Assembly: GCA_024688685.1 (NCBI GenBank)
Contig: JAILDX010000039.1
Location: 62,001-126,000 of the forward strand
DNA: 64,000 nucleotides
Source of the DNA: Saccharofermentans sp.
Lineage (GTDB): Bacteria > Bacillota > Clostridia > Saccharofermentanales > Saccharofermentanaceae
Direction: 5' to 3'
Within the stretch, counting starts at the first letter, position 1. Each line of letters opens with the position of its first letter. Both the position numbers and the translations under genes were made by a program. Shown here in pieces: positions 33,810 to 42,659 of this stretch. The notes below the pieces were generated by a model. It was not told where the DNA came from and did not search any database. It saw only the letters and a program-made list of their open reading frames with translations.

Positions 33810-34688
33810 ATGGAAAAAGTATTCGGTTCACTTAAGATCACATGGCCCAAGCTTATTATCTTCGCGGTCGTCACCGGTGTTTATACCGGAGTCATGGCAT
33901 CACTGCCTATTACAAAAGACACCTCTTTTGCTGATATAAGCATTACATTTGAGTGCTGGATCCTTTTTGGAATTATTATCATCGTCAACAGCACAAAGCC
34001 TCTGGAGTCCGCTCTGAAGTGCTTTGTCTTTTTCCTAATAAGCCAGCCGCTTGTTTATCTGGTAGAGGTTCCGTTCAATCCTCTCGGCTGGGAGATCTTC
34101 CAGTATTATCCGCCGTGGTTTGTATGGACTCTGCTTACGCTCCCGATGGGCTTCGTCGGCTACTTTATGCGCCACGATAAGTGGTACAGCCTGGTCATCC
34201 TCACTCCCATGCTCGCTTTCCTGGGGTATCACTACAGCATGTTCTTACGCGAAACATACTCGTTCTTTCCCAACCATCTTCTCACCACCATATTCTGCCT
34301 GGCGACACTGATCATCTACCCGCTCTTCATCTTCAAGAACAAGAAGCTTAAGATCGCGGGGATCGTCATCAGCATCCTTATTATCATTGGCGGGTCTATC
34401 CTTGCACTGTCGATGGGCAAGGACGTTTACAACACAACGCTGCTCGTTGAGAGCGGAAAGCTTGAAGTCACTTTCGACGACACATACAACGTATATCTCG
34501 AAGATGAGTCGTACGGCAAGGTGTTTATCGTTTACGAAGAAAACATAGAATCATATATGGTCAATGCGGAACTCATAAAGACCGGTGACACAAAGCTGAT
34601 ACTGGAAGCTCCTGACGGAAGCAGGAAAGTTTTCGATCTCACGATCGAGAGGAATTCTTACCAGATTTCAGAAGCGCCCGCCGGCTGA
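33810..34688 (+). CDS. Multi-pass membrane protein with C-terminal extracytoplasmic domain
   Basis: A 292-residue protein with about seven hydrophobic segments (13-30, 46-60, 68-85, 103-118, 125-142, 158-174, 181-200) and a strand-rich C-terminal part (about 205-292). I do not recognise the family. It appears to be translated from a leaderless transcript. A broken sodium-dependent transporter gene follows 12 bp downstream in the same direction. Confidence 0.7.
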   Translation: MEKVFGSLKITWPKLIIFAVVTGVYTGVMASLPITKDTSFADISITFECWILFGIIIIVNSTKPLESALKCFVFFLISQPLVYLVEVPFNPLGWEIFQYYPPWFVWTLLTLPMGFVGYFMRHDKWYSLVILTPMLAFLGYHYSMFLRETYSFFPNHLLTTIFCLATLIIYPLFIFKNKKLKIAGIVISILIIIGGSILALSMGKDVYNTTLLVESGKLEVTFDDTYNVYLEDESYGKVFIVYEENIESYMVNAELIKTGDTKLILEAPDGSRKVFDLTIERNSYQISEAPAG

Positions 34689-34700
34689 TCATATAGCATC

Positions 34701-35364
34701 ATGGAAAACAAGACCCGCGAGACTTTCGGTTCAAGACTCGGATTTATTCTCGTCAGTGCAGGATGTGCCATCGGCATTGGCAATGTCTGGAAGTCCCTTA
34801 CAGGGACGTTTGAGGATACCGGGCCCGATGAGGCTGCAACCGTCTTCTCGGACATGCTCGCGAACCCTTCGGAGTTGCTCATATTTATGGCCGTTACTGT
34901 TGTGGCGGGATTCCTCGTACTGAGTTTCGGCGTAAAGAACGGCCTGGAGCGCGTAAACAAGTTCATGATGATCGGCCTTCTCGCTCTCATTCTGATACTG
35001 GCGGTAATGAGCCTGACTCTCGAAAAGGCCTCCGAAGGAATGAAGTTCTACCTCCTCCCTGACATTGACAGTATTAAGAGCGTTGGCCTGTTCAATATAA
35101 TAACAGCTGCAATGAATCAGGCATTTTTCACGCTGAACCTTGGCATTACCGCCATTGAGGTCTATCGTTAGCAATCTGCTGCTCCCGATCGGATCTCTTA
35201 TCTATGTGCTCTTCTGCACGACAAAGTTCGGATGGGGCGCTGAGAACTATCTTGAAGAAGCCAACACCGGCAAGGGACTCAGGATTAGCCGCGGAACGAT
35301 TGGTTTCTTCAGGTTCGTCCTCCCTGTTCTGATAATAATTATCCTTGTCAGCGGATTCTTCTGA
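34701..35364 (+). pseudogene. Broken sodium:neurotransmitter-symporter-family transporter gene
   Basis: The start (FGSRLGFILVSAGCAIGIGNVWK) is TM1 of an NSS transporter, but it jumps directly to a later part (TFEDTGPDEAATVFSDM and helices beyond), so a large internal deletion is present. A TAG at 35169-35171 then shifts reading to another frame, where the end of the family is recognisable (SNLLLPIGSLIYVLF, then RFVLPVLIIIILVSG). About 220 of a usual 440-500 residues remain. It cannot give a working transporter. Confidence 0.88.
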
Positions 35365-35366
35365 TA

Positions 35367-35726
35367 TCAGTAAGTCATTCCGATATAATAGATCAGGATA
35401 TACCCGTTAAATAAGACAGACGGGAATGTAAGACACGCGGTTAAAATGGTAACAACGAGCATAGCTGTGTGAGCGCCTTTGACTTTGGCGATGATGGCCA
35501 TGATAATAGCTCCTATTGCTGTGACCGCAAGAAAAAGCGACAGGAATGAGAGCGTGATCACGGAGGAATTCATCCGTCCGTAAGCAAACCAGAAAACAAA
35601 CCAGAACGAGACTCCTCCCAGGATCATGCTGACGATCGCAGTGATCAGGGCTGCAATAGACAAGCCTTTGCCTCCGCGCTTTTTTACTGCGGGTTTTGGG
35701 GTTGCCACATATGATTCGTTTTGCAC
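35367..35726 (-). CDS. Small membrane protein, unknown function
   Basis: A 119-residue protein with a basic N-terminal tail (PKPAVKKRGGKG) and three hydrophobic segments (about 21-44, 55-78, 85-110), resembling DUF4190-like small membrane proteins. The start GTG 35726 follows AGGAGG; an upstream ATG has no ribosome site. It lies downstream of feoC in the same direction with a 45-bp gap, but no iron-related motif is visible. Confidence 0.65.
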   Translation of the reverse strand: MQNESYVATPKPAVKKRGGKGLSIAALITAIVSMILGGVSFWFVFWFAYGRMNSSVITLSFLSLFLAVTAIGAIIMAIIAKVKGAHTAMLVVTILTACLTFPSVLFNGYILIYYIGMTY

Positions 35727-35770
35727 AATAATACCTCCTGTTTCATTAAGACAAGGCAATTATACCATGC

Positions 35771-36028
35771 TCACGTAATCTCCCACATAACCCCCATATT
35801 CTTAAATCCGTCCTGGGGCATGCATCCCGGACATGTCTTCTTGCCATCCTCTGTGGAACATCCTGAACAACTCCCGCACATGGAGAACTCAATCCTCCTG
35901 ATAACTCCGGTCCGCTCAAGAAACTCGATGTCACGCTCCACGATTTCCACCGGTTTACCGAGTTCAGCGGCGATCATCTTTGTTGACCGCGATCTTCCGT
36001 CCTTAAGAAGTTCCAGTAATTCCTGCAT
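35771..36028 (-). CDS. feoC: FeoC-like winged-helix protein with cysteine cluster
   Basis: An 85-residue protein. The first 50 residues form a winged helix (RSRSTKMIAAELGKPVEIVERDI). Then comes MCGSCSGC and, after a short loop, CPGC, five cysteines that could bind an iron-sulfur cluster. FeoC proteins help or regulate FeoB. It starts 5 bp after the feoB stop. The extra final CPxC makes the cluster larger than in enterobacterial FeoC. Confidence 0.82.
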   Translation of the reverse strand: MQELLELLKDGRSRSTKMIAAELGKPVEIVERDIEFLERTGVIRRIEFSMCGSCSGCSTEDGKKTCPGCMPQDGFKNMGVMWEIT

Positions 36029-36033
36029 ATATC

Positions 36034-38058
36034 TTACCAAATGAGCATTCCGATATGATATGCGATTCCAGCGAGCACAAGAGCTGTAGCTGTGTAGTAT
36101 GAACCAATGATGGCTGTCCACTTAGCTGAGTGTGTCTCCTGATATGTAGCTGCGAGCGCAACGATACACGGCATGTTGAATGTGATCGCGAAAATGAATG
36201 CAAGCGCTTCAGGCTTGGTGATATTTGCAAGGAGAAGTTCGTTGAGGTTTGCAGCTTTATCAGCCGATTGCATGGAACCAATGGTAATGGATCCAGTACC
36301 GGAGAAAATCGTACTTAACACACCGAGGGCGCCTTCCTTTCCGAGTGAGGATGCTATGAAAGCAACGAACGTCTGCCACTTCATTCCGAAGACCATCGTA
36401 ACAGGTTCTATCACATGTCCGACCTTAAACAGGATCGAATCTCCTGCAGTGCCTGTGCTCGTGAATGACAGGAGCCAGAATACTACAGCAACGATCAGTA
36501 CGACCTTGAATGATCTGAAGAAAGTGTCCTTTGTCCTTCCGAAAACAAATCTGAAGAGTGAACCCCACTTCGGCTTATGGTAAGGGGGAAGCTCCATGAT
36601 CATGCCGCATCTTTCAGAAGGCTTGACCAGCGACCTTCCGAAAAGCTTTGCGGTAAGCCACATATGAAGGATCATGACGATAAGGATCACTGTAATGATC
36701 ACAGGGGTCCATGCTCCGAAGAACAGTGTGGAAAGCATAGGAACAACTGCCCACGCAGCACCGCAGGGAATAGCCCATGAGAGCGCAATGGTAAGGACTT
36801 TCTGTCCCCAGCTGTCGATGACTCTTGTGCCGGCAGCACCACCCATCGTACAACCGAAACTAATGAGGAAAGGCATAACAGACTTTCCCTGAAGTCCCAG
36901 TTTACCCATTGAGTTATCGAATACATACGAGATCCTTGCCATAACACCGATCTCTTCAAGAAGACCAAATACCAGCGTTACACCAAACACGAATCCGAGC
37001 ATCTGGATAACGAAACTGAAACATCTTAGGAAAACATCACAAAGCAGAGCCGCAATAAAAGACGGGCAGCCGATACCCAGCAATGCATCGTTCAAAGGTG
37101 CAGTAGCAGATGCGATTGCAGAGCCGACTCCCATAAGCGGCAATGCAGGAATAAAAGATGCCAGAAGGCCTAACAGGATCGTCAGGACAACTACAGGTTT
37201 ACCCCAGATACGGTGTGTGATGAGCCTGTCAAACTTTCCGAGGCCGGCATCCTTTTTCTCTTTCCTGACAGAATCTGCAGTAAGTTCATCTATCCATGCG
37301 AACTTGCATTCACCGGCCTTGACGATACCCTTATCACATTTACTGAGTACAGAAGAAAGTTCTGATGCTTTCTCATTTCCGAGCTCAGCCTTGATTTTTG
37401 CGGTAACGGGCTCATCGCCTTCAAGCGCCTTAACGGCGAGCCACATTCCGGTTCTGTTACCATCCTTGTAGTCGCCGATTGTGTTTCTTATCTCAGAATA
37501 TTCAGGAATATCCCGGAACTTTTTTTCGAGTGAGGATGTGTCAAGAACGGTCTTTCCATCTACAGCCTGCTCGAGTGCTGTGTAGAAAGAATCATACTTC
37601 TTGACTTCAGGTGCGGAAAACAATACGACGGGAATGCCGAGTTTATCTTCCATCTCCTTAGCGTTGATATCCTTACCCTGATCCTTTGCGACATCGCTCA
37701 TGTTCAGGAGCAAAAAGCAGGGTACTTCAATACCTGCAAAATCCGAAAGCATATAAAGGCTTCTCTCAAGCTGAGAACTGTCTGCAAGGATACAGACAAC
37801 GTCAGCCTTGCCTGAAGCGATATAATCTCTTGTGATTATTTCCTCGTCTGAATTTGCTGATAATGAATATGTTCCGGGAAGGTCTGCAACAAGGTACTTC
37901 TTATCACCATGCGTAAATGAACCTTCCTTCTTTTCTACTGTCTTTCCGGGCCAGTTACCGACATGCTGTCTTAAACCTGTCAGTCCGTTAAACAAAGTGG
38001 ATTTTCCCGAGTTTGGCTGTCCCAGCAGGGCTATTACGATCTCATTTTTGTCAGTCAT
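36034..38058 (-). CDS. feoB: Ferrous iron transporter FeoB
   Basis: A 674-residue inner-membrane ferrous iron transporter. The N-terminal GTPase has G1 GQPNSGKST, G3 DLPGTYSLS and G4 NMSD, followed by a helical GDI region (to about 260). The membrane part begins near 285 and shows the Gate motif region GLLEEIGVMARISYVFD and the FGCTMGGAAGTR and PCGAAWAV segments with conserved cysteine positions. Length is normal. It overlaps feoA by one base (TAATG) and shares its promoter, which has two iron boxes. Confidence 0.97.
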   Translation of the reverse strand: MTDKNEIVIALLGQPNSGKSTLFNGLTGLRQHVGNWPGKTVEKKEGSFTHGDKKYLVADLPGTYSLSANSDEEIITRDYIASGKADVVCILADSSQLERSLYMLSDFAGIEVPCFLLLNMSDVAKDQGKDINAKEMEDKLGIPVVLFSAPEVKKYDSFYTALEQAVDGKTVLDTSSLEKKFRDIPEYSEIRNTIGDYKDGNRTGMWLAVKALEGDEPVTAKIKAELGNEKASELSSVLSKCDKGIVKAGECKFAWIDELTADSVRKEKKDAGLGKFDRLITHRIWGKPVVVLTILLGLLASFIPALPLMGVGSAIASATAPLNDALLGIGCPSFIAALLCDVFLRCFSFVIQMLGFVFGVTLVFGLLEEIGVMARISYVFDNSMGKLGLQGKSVMPFLISFGCTMGGAAGTRVIDSWGQKVLTIALSWAIPCGAAWAVVPMLSTLFFGAWTPVIITVILIVMILHMWLTAKLFGRSLVKPSERCGMIMELPPYHKPKWGSLFRFVFGRTKDTFFRSFKVVLIVAVVFWLLSFTSTGTAGDSILFKVGHVIEPVTMVFGMKWQTFVAFIASSLGKEGALGVLSTIFSGTGSITIGSMQSADKAANLNELLLANITKPEALAFIFAITFNMPCIVALAATYQETHSAKWTAIIGSYYTATALVLAGIAYHIGMLIW

Positions 38059-38288
38059 TATGCTCCGGCCTCCTCGACTTCGATGTTTGAACTTTCCTTC
38101 TCGTTCAGAGCGATCATAGTGTCGCGCGCGAAAACGATAAGCGGCCTTCTTTTATCATTCTTGATAATGCTGACCTTGCATCCGGGAGTTATGCCGATCG
38201 ATGTGATCCTTCCGACATATCTCGCATCTCCGTTTACGGAGCTTACGATCCCCTTCTCACCCTGCTTCATTTCTGACAGTTTCTTCAT
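38058..38288 (-). CDS. feoA: FeoA SH3-like protein
   Basis: A 76-residue cytosolic SH3-like protein (KGIVSSVNGDARYVGRITSIG, GCKVSIIKNDKRRPLIV) that supports FeoB. It is coupled to feoB by a one-base overlap and starts 12 bp after the Cys-rich protein gene. Confidence 0.94.
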   Translation of the reverse strand: MKKLSEMKQGEKGIVSSVNGDARYVGRITSIGITPGCKVSIIKNDKRRPLIVFARDTMIALNEKESSNIEVEEAGA

Positions 38289-38300
38289 AACGTCTCCTCT

Positions 38301-38678
38301 TTATGTATTAATCTGTTTCATTGATAACATCGTATAGCCGGCATCGGAAACAAGCGTCCTGCAATAAGACTCGTCCAAAAGCCTTTTGCTTCTAAGAGTA
38401 ACCGTCCTCTCGCCAATATCTGCCACAGCCCACAGGCCTTCATTTGAATTGAATTTATTCTCGATCCTTCGGGCACAGTTGGCGCAGTGCATGCCGTCAA
38501 CTCTTAATTCATATAGGTATTGGTAATTCTTCTTGTTTTTATCAGATACCCGTATCTTCTTGGGAGCAGCTTCATGTTCGCCGCAGCATGCAGAACCGTG
38601 TCTGACCCTCTTAACCGTGCCGTAAACAGCACCGGCTATTACCAGAGCCAGAACAATATAAACTATTACATTTCCCAT
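38301..38678 (-). CDS. FeoB-associated Cys-rich membrane protein fused to an HMA domain
   Basis: A 125-residue protein. One N-terminal membrane helix (about 3-20) and HGSACCGEH match the small Cys-rich proteins often found with FeoB. The rest (about 48-122) is a heavy-metal-associated domain with GMHCANC. Such domains carry copper or other soft metals. The fusion at the head of a feo operon suggests a metal-trafficking accessory. The start ATG 38678 follows AAGGAAGG. Confidence 0.85.
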   Translation of the reverse strand: MGNVIVYIVLALVIAGAVYGTVKRVRHGSACCGEHEAAPKKIRVSDKNKKNYQYLYELRVDGMHCANCARRIENKFNSNEGLWAVADIGERTVTLRSKRLLDESYCRTLVSDAGYTMLSMKQINT

Positions 38679-38707
38679 AAACACCTTCCTTACCGGAGAG
38701 CAACGTT

Positions 38708-38754
38708 GTTAGCTACCGCTAACTAATAATAGTTAGACATGTCTAACTTGTCAA
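38708..38754 (-). promoter_or_regulatory. feo operon promoter with two iron boxes
   Basis: Minus TTGACA (38749-38754), 17-bp spacer, TATTAT (38726-38731). A perfect 18-bp palindrome AGTTAGACATGTCTAACT (38731-38748) fills the spacer, and GTTAGC-TACC-GCTAAC (38708-38723) lies at the start site. Binding at either would block transcription. Confidence 0.9.
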
Positions 38755-38761
38755 TAGCATT

Positions 38762-39253
38762 TTAGCGTGCAAACAGCATTACTAGCACTCCGATAAGAGC
38801 ACATGCGGGTAATCCTATGAGTGTACCTATACAGCTCTGCTTGATATGGAACATATAGTCCTTGTATTCTTTCATATCTTCAGTACCGGGAATTCGCATG
38901 CGCTTTGAATGACAGAACCATATGCAGTCCAGGACCAGCGCATCAAACCAGGTGATAGCAAGCCAGATTATCATCGAATATCCAAACCCCTGCAGGAATG
39001 TTTCTGCGTGGTTTACCTTGAGCATAACAAATACTGCCAGCGCCACCAGAACGATTATAGCCACTGTCTTACGGATAATGTCCTTTGCAGAGAATCGCTT
39101 CTTCCTATCCTCAGCAAGACCCAGTTCTATGCATCTTTTACGGATGGCAGGCGGATAGTCACTTATTACTCCGATCGGATCTTTAAGACTCATCGGAACA
39201 ACGATTGCAGTAAATAGTATTATTCCTATCAGACATTCAGCAAAAAGAATCAT
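38762..39253 (-). CDS. Membrane protein of the WFD...IPGTED family, copy 1
   Basis: A 163-residue protein with about four hydrophobic segments (3-20, 62-80, 92-112, 140-160). The sequence LGLAEDRKKR follows the first helix, and ITWFDALVLDCIW with RIPGTEDM lies near the C-terminus. The same pattern recurs at 56619-57110 (NWFDGIVIDKIW, VIPGTEDI) and, weaker, at 53949-54449. Function unknown. It ends just upstream of the feo promoter and begins behind a palindromic promoter region with a degenerate iron box. ATG 39253 follows AGAGG. Confidence 0.72.
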   Translation of the reverse strand: MILFAECLIGIILFTAIVVPMSLKDPIGVISDYPPAIRKRCIELGLAEDRKKRFSAKDIIRKTVAIIVLVALAVFVMLKVNHAETFLQGFGYSMIIWLAITWFDALVLDCIWFCHSKRMRIPGTEDMKEYKDYMFHIKQSCIGTLIGLPACALIGVLVMLFAR

Positions 39254-39267
39254 TTGCACCTCTTAAT

Positions 39268-39332
39268 GTGTATAATATCGCGACAATATATTTGCCGCGA
39301 TATTATAACACATTCTATTAGGTGCGGCTAAC
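39268..39332 (-). promoter_or_regulatory. Promoter region with 15-bp inverted repeat and degenerate iron box
   Basis: Arms GTGTATAATATCGCG (39268-39282) and CGCGATATTAT(A)ACAC (39296-39311) contain TATAAT-like hexamers on the minus strand, so a protein bound here would cover the promoter. ATTAGG-TGCG-GCTAAC (39317-39332) is a two-mismatch version of the GTTAGC box. Confidence 0.55.
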
Positions 39333-39348
39333 CAATATGCAAGATCAT

Positions 39349-41799
39349 TTATTCTCTGTTCTTGAGTATCTCGCAAGGATCGATACGGTTGATCTTACCC
39401 GTAAGGATCGTATTGATAAGGAGATATACCGCCATCACGATAATGTATAGCATTACCCATAGCCACCAAGGATATGTTATGTCACTTTCCATGGCTGTAT
39501 TTGCAATAAACAGAGGATAGATCTTATCGACCAGGAACTTGCACAGAGGTATTCCCACCAGTGTGCACAAAGCAACTACTTTGAGATTACCATCCATAAA
39601 TATTTTTTTTAATTCTCCGGGTCTATATCCGAAGATCTTTATGAGCGAAATACTTGTTGATGCTCTCTGGATCATGACATTCTCCATAAGATACATCACA
39701 GTCACAAAGATAAGGAACGAGATTGCGATCATGATCACTACCAGAGACATCATCTGATCGACAAAGATCCCTGCCGTATCGACGATCTCATCTTTGGTAG
39801 TAACGGACATGACTCTTCCGTCATCTATGTCGATCTTCCTGTCAGAAAACAGCACATTATACTCATCATCCTCGGCACCAAATAATTCTCTTGCCGAACC
39901 GATATCCATAAACGCTGTAAGTCCGATCGAGTATTCTGTTACTCCTTCTATCTCGAAAGCGTAACTTCTGTCTTCTGAACTGTCCGTCAGGACAATGATG
40001 TCGCCTTCCTTAAATCCGTATTTTGTGGAGATTCCCGTACCGATCACCACCTTGTTTGTTCCTTCAGAAGGCCGAGCCTCAAAATACTTGCTGTCATTCC
40101 TGATTCCATATACATTAACGTCCAGTGTATATCCGAGATCAGTATATTTCAGATTCTTTGCGTAGCACTCTTCAGCATCTTCAGGAATCTCCAGCGGCGG
40201 ATACTTAAGCATGTAAGTATACTCGCACGAAGCATCACGGATATTGTGTTCTTTGACATTATTGCAAAGAACATAACAGCTTACTCCGAGAAGAAGCAGA
40301 AGAAGGGAAATGACCATTCCGGTAATTACCGCAGCAAGACTTCTTTTCTCGCGGCGGATCTGGCATGAACTGAAATCGCTTATGAAGTTTTTCTTCTCTC
40401 TGCGCGCTTTTACAGCATCAGATGCTCGTGAACTGTCCTCATTTCTCATCAGCGCCAGAGCCGTGGAAGACAGCTTCCCGTTGATGACAATTAGATTCAC
40501 GATCAACGAAATAACCGGCGGAACAACTACGCAGTATAAGATCAGATAAAGAGGTCTTATATTCTCAAATTGCGGAACAGAATAGTATTCATAGATATCC
40601 TGCATCTGAAATTCCACGCCATACTTTGAAAAGCCCAGGATCATGCCCGCAATTCCTGCAATTAATGTCAGAAAAGCAGGCATGAAAATGTAATGCAGGA
40701 TGATCTCACCCTTCCTTATTCCAAGTGCAAAAAGTGTTCCTATTACACTGCTTTCCTCACGAATCTGATTGCCTGTAAAAACAGATATAACATAAGCTAT
40801 GAGAGCAAGAATGACGGCTCCTGCAAAGAGTCCCATTGACTTTTTTATCATTACATCACTGGCAGCATCACTCGCGATCCTGGGGTTGTCTTTATTCTCA
40901 GTAAACTCTTCAAGCAGACTGATATCGACTTCAAATGCCTCATCGAGAAAATCCTCTGTCTCATCCCTGAATGTCTTAAACCCATCCTTAAGCTCATCGA
41001 AACCGAATTCCGCGACCATATCGATCCCGTCTCCAAGCTCATCCAATCCATCCTCAAATTCATAACGGTCAGAGAGCTTATCGTCGATCATCTCGGTCAA
41101 GTATTCATTTGCACTATTCTCGTAATCGTATTTATATGATTTAAGTTTGTCCTTAAGATCTGATGCATCTGTACCATTCAGTCTGAACGCATAGACATAT
41201 ATCTCTGAGCCAGTGTTCTCAGAATTGATCATGTTATTGTAAGCACTGTCACTTACAAATGCCACACCAAATCTGTTCGGATCTGATGTCATGTCGCTCA
41301 TGTTCTTGAGCGGGAGGTTATAGTCAGGAACACTTCCTATTCCGCAGACAGTATACCTTTTGCCGTCAAGTTCAATACTGCCACCCGTTTTAATGTCATT
41401 TCTTAAACAGAAGAGATTCATTAACACTATCTCGTCATCATTTTGAGGCAGGCATCCTTCATCAAGATCTATCAGGTCGATCTTTTCTCTGACATTACCG
41501 ATCCTTACCGTCTTATCACCATATGGAACATCCACATAGAACAGTTTCTCCAGTTCAACTCCTGTATCAGTTATATCTTTTTCCTGTTCATCTGTTAATT
41601 CTTCAAAGGTAGTGAACTGACCGTCCTGTATCCTGTTTTCCTCTGTCTTTTTTGCAGTACCCTGAATCGTCACTTCAGTCATGCCTACCACGCTTACGAC
41701 GATATACATACTTGCAATGATCAGTATCATCAATGCAAGATACCTTCCCCAGGTCTTTTTCAGGTCTCTGGGTATCCTTCTGTATAAACCGCTGCTCAC
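39349..41799 (-). CDS. FtsX/MacB-type ABC permease
   Basis: An 816-residue membrane protein with a first helix near 20-40 (YLALMILIIASMYIVVSVVG), a large extracytoplasmic domain (about 45-325) rich in charged residues, three helices (about 330-460), a second extracytoplasmic domain (about 510-670) and three final helices (about 680-810). Two FtsX domains make a full-size permease as in MacB-like or lipoprotein/peptide exporters. GTG 41799 follows AAAGGAGG; longer starts run into the ATPase gene. It pairs with the ATPase 13 bp upstream. Confidence 0.88.
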   Translation of the reverse strand: MSSGLYRRIPRDLKKTWGRYLALMILIIASMYIVVSVVGMTEVTIQGTAKKTEENRIQDGQFTTFEELTDEQEKDITDTGVELEKLFYVDVPYGDKTVRIGNVREKIDLIDLDEGCLPQNDDEIVLMNLFCLRNDIKTGGSIELDGKRYTVCGIGSVPDYNLPLKNMSDMTSDPNRFGVAFVSDSAYNNMINSENTGSEIYVYAFRLNGTDASDLKDKLKSYKYDYENSANEYLTEMIDDKLSDRYEFEDGLDELGDGIDMVAEFGFDELKDGFKTFRDETEDFLDEAFEVDISLLEEFTENKDNPRIASDAASDVMIKKSMGLFAGAVILALIAYVISVFTGNQIREESSVIGTLFALGIRKGEIILHYIFMPAFLTLIAGIAGMILGFSKYGVEFQMQDIYEYYSVPQFENIRPLYLILYCVVVPPVISLIVNLIVINGKLSSTALALMRNEDSSRASDAVKARREKKNFISDFSSCQIRREKRSLAAVITGMVISLLLLLLGVSCYVLCNNVKEHNIRDASCEYTYMLKYPPLEIPEDAEECYAKNLKYTDLGYTLDVNVYGIRNDSKYFEARPSEGTNKVVIGTGISTKYGFKEGDIIVLTDSSEDRSYAFEIEGVTEYSIGLTAFMDIGSARELFGAEDDEYNVLFSDRKIDIDDGRVMSVTTKDEIVDTAGIFVDQMMSLVVIMIAISFLIFVTVMYLMENVMIQRASTSISLIKIFGYRPGELKKIFMDGNLKVVALCTLVGIPLCKFLVDKIYPLFIANTAMESDITYPWWLWVMLYIIVMAVYLLINTILTGKINRIDPCEILKNRE

Positions 41800-41812
41800 T
41801 TCAATGCCTCCT

Positions 41813-42514
41813 TTACAGATCCTCGAGCATTGAAGCTTCGATCTTATTATCGTTCTTGTAATCTTTGCGGATGACACCGTCTTTCATGACCACGATGTGA
41901 TCCATCATGTTCTTGATTGAATTGTTATGTGTAACCATAAGCATTGTTGTGTTGTATTTACGGTTCACGTTTTCCAAAAGGATCAGTATGTCTCTTGATG
42001 TCTTTGAATCCAGAGCGCCAGTCGGCTCATCACAAAGGAGAAGCTTAGGATTCTTTATCAGCGCCCTTGCGATCGCGCACCTTTGCTGCTGACCGCCCGA
42101 TAACTGTGACGGGAACTTATTCATATGCTCTGTAAGGCCCAGTACGTTGAGAAGCTCATTTATGTCCATCGGCGGATTCCCGAGATATTCGCAAACCCTT
42201 ATATTCTCTTTCACGGTAAGGTTTGGGATCAGATTGTAAAACTGGAAGATAAAACCAAGATTCGCGCGTCTGTATTCCGACAAAGCTTTATTGCCCAGTC
42301 CTCCGATCTCTCTGCCGTCTATCTTTACGGATCCTGAATCCATCGCATCAAGACCTCCGATAAGGTTTAAAAGCGTTGATTTGCCTGAACCCGATGTGCC
42401 CTGAATTACGCACATCTCGCCTTTCTCAACATTAAGATCGATACCTTTAAGCACCTGGGAGTAGCTTCCTCCCTCGCCATAACTCTTCCTTACATCCTTT
42501 ATTTCCAAATACAT
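41813..42514 (-). CDS. MacB/LolD-type ABC ATPase
   Basis: A 233-residue ATPase. Walker A GTSGSGKST, Q loop FIFQFYNLI, signature LSGGQQQR and Walker B LLLCDEPTGALDS are intact; this is the LolD/MacB class. It powers the FtsX-type permease. ATG 42514 follows GGAGG. Its promoter carries a GTTAGC box and two TetR-type operators, so both iron and an effector molecule probably control it. Confidence 0.94.
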   Translation of the reverse strand: MYLEIKDVRKSYGEGGSYSQVLKGIDLNVEKGEMCVIQGTSGSGKSTLLNLIGGLDAMDSGSVKIDGREIGGLGNKALSEYRRANLGFIFQFYNLIPNLTVKENIRVCEYLGNPPMDINELLNVLGLTEHMNKFPSQLSGGQQQRCAIARALIKNPKLLLCDEPTGALDSKTSRDILILLENVNRKYNTTMLMVTHNNSIKNMMDHIVVMKDGVIRKDYKNDNKIEASMLEDL

Positions 42515-42543
42515 ACAGGCCTCCAAATAACATTTCAATAATA

Positions 42544-42653
42544 TGAGCAACTGCTCACATTTGGAAATGTTAGCACCAGCTAACCGATATGTCAATACAA
42601 ATATGAGTATTTGCTCACATTTTGTTTACAAGCACTGTTGATTCCTATATAAT
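42544..42653. promoter_or_regulatory. Divergent control region: ABC promoter, TetR promoter, iron box, TetR operators
   Basis: Minus promoter: TTGACA (42590-42595), 17-bp spacer, TAACAT (42567-42572), with box GTTAGC-ACCA-GCTAAC (42569-42584) inside. Plus promoter: TTTACA (42625-42630), 17 bp, TATAAT (42648-42653), ending six bases before the regulator's ATG. Two operators TGAGCA-AC-TGCTCA (42544-42557) and TGAGTA-TT-TGCTCA (42604-42617), 60 bp apart, lie on both sides. Confidence 0.85.
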
Positions 42654-42659
42654 TCACCT

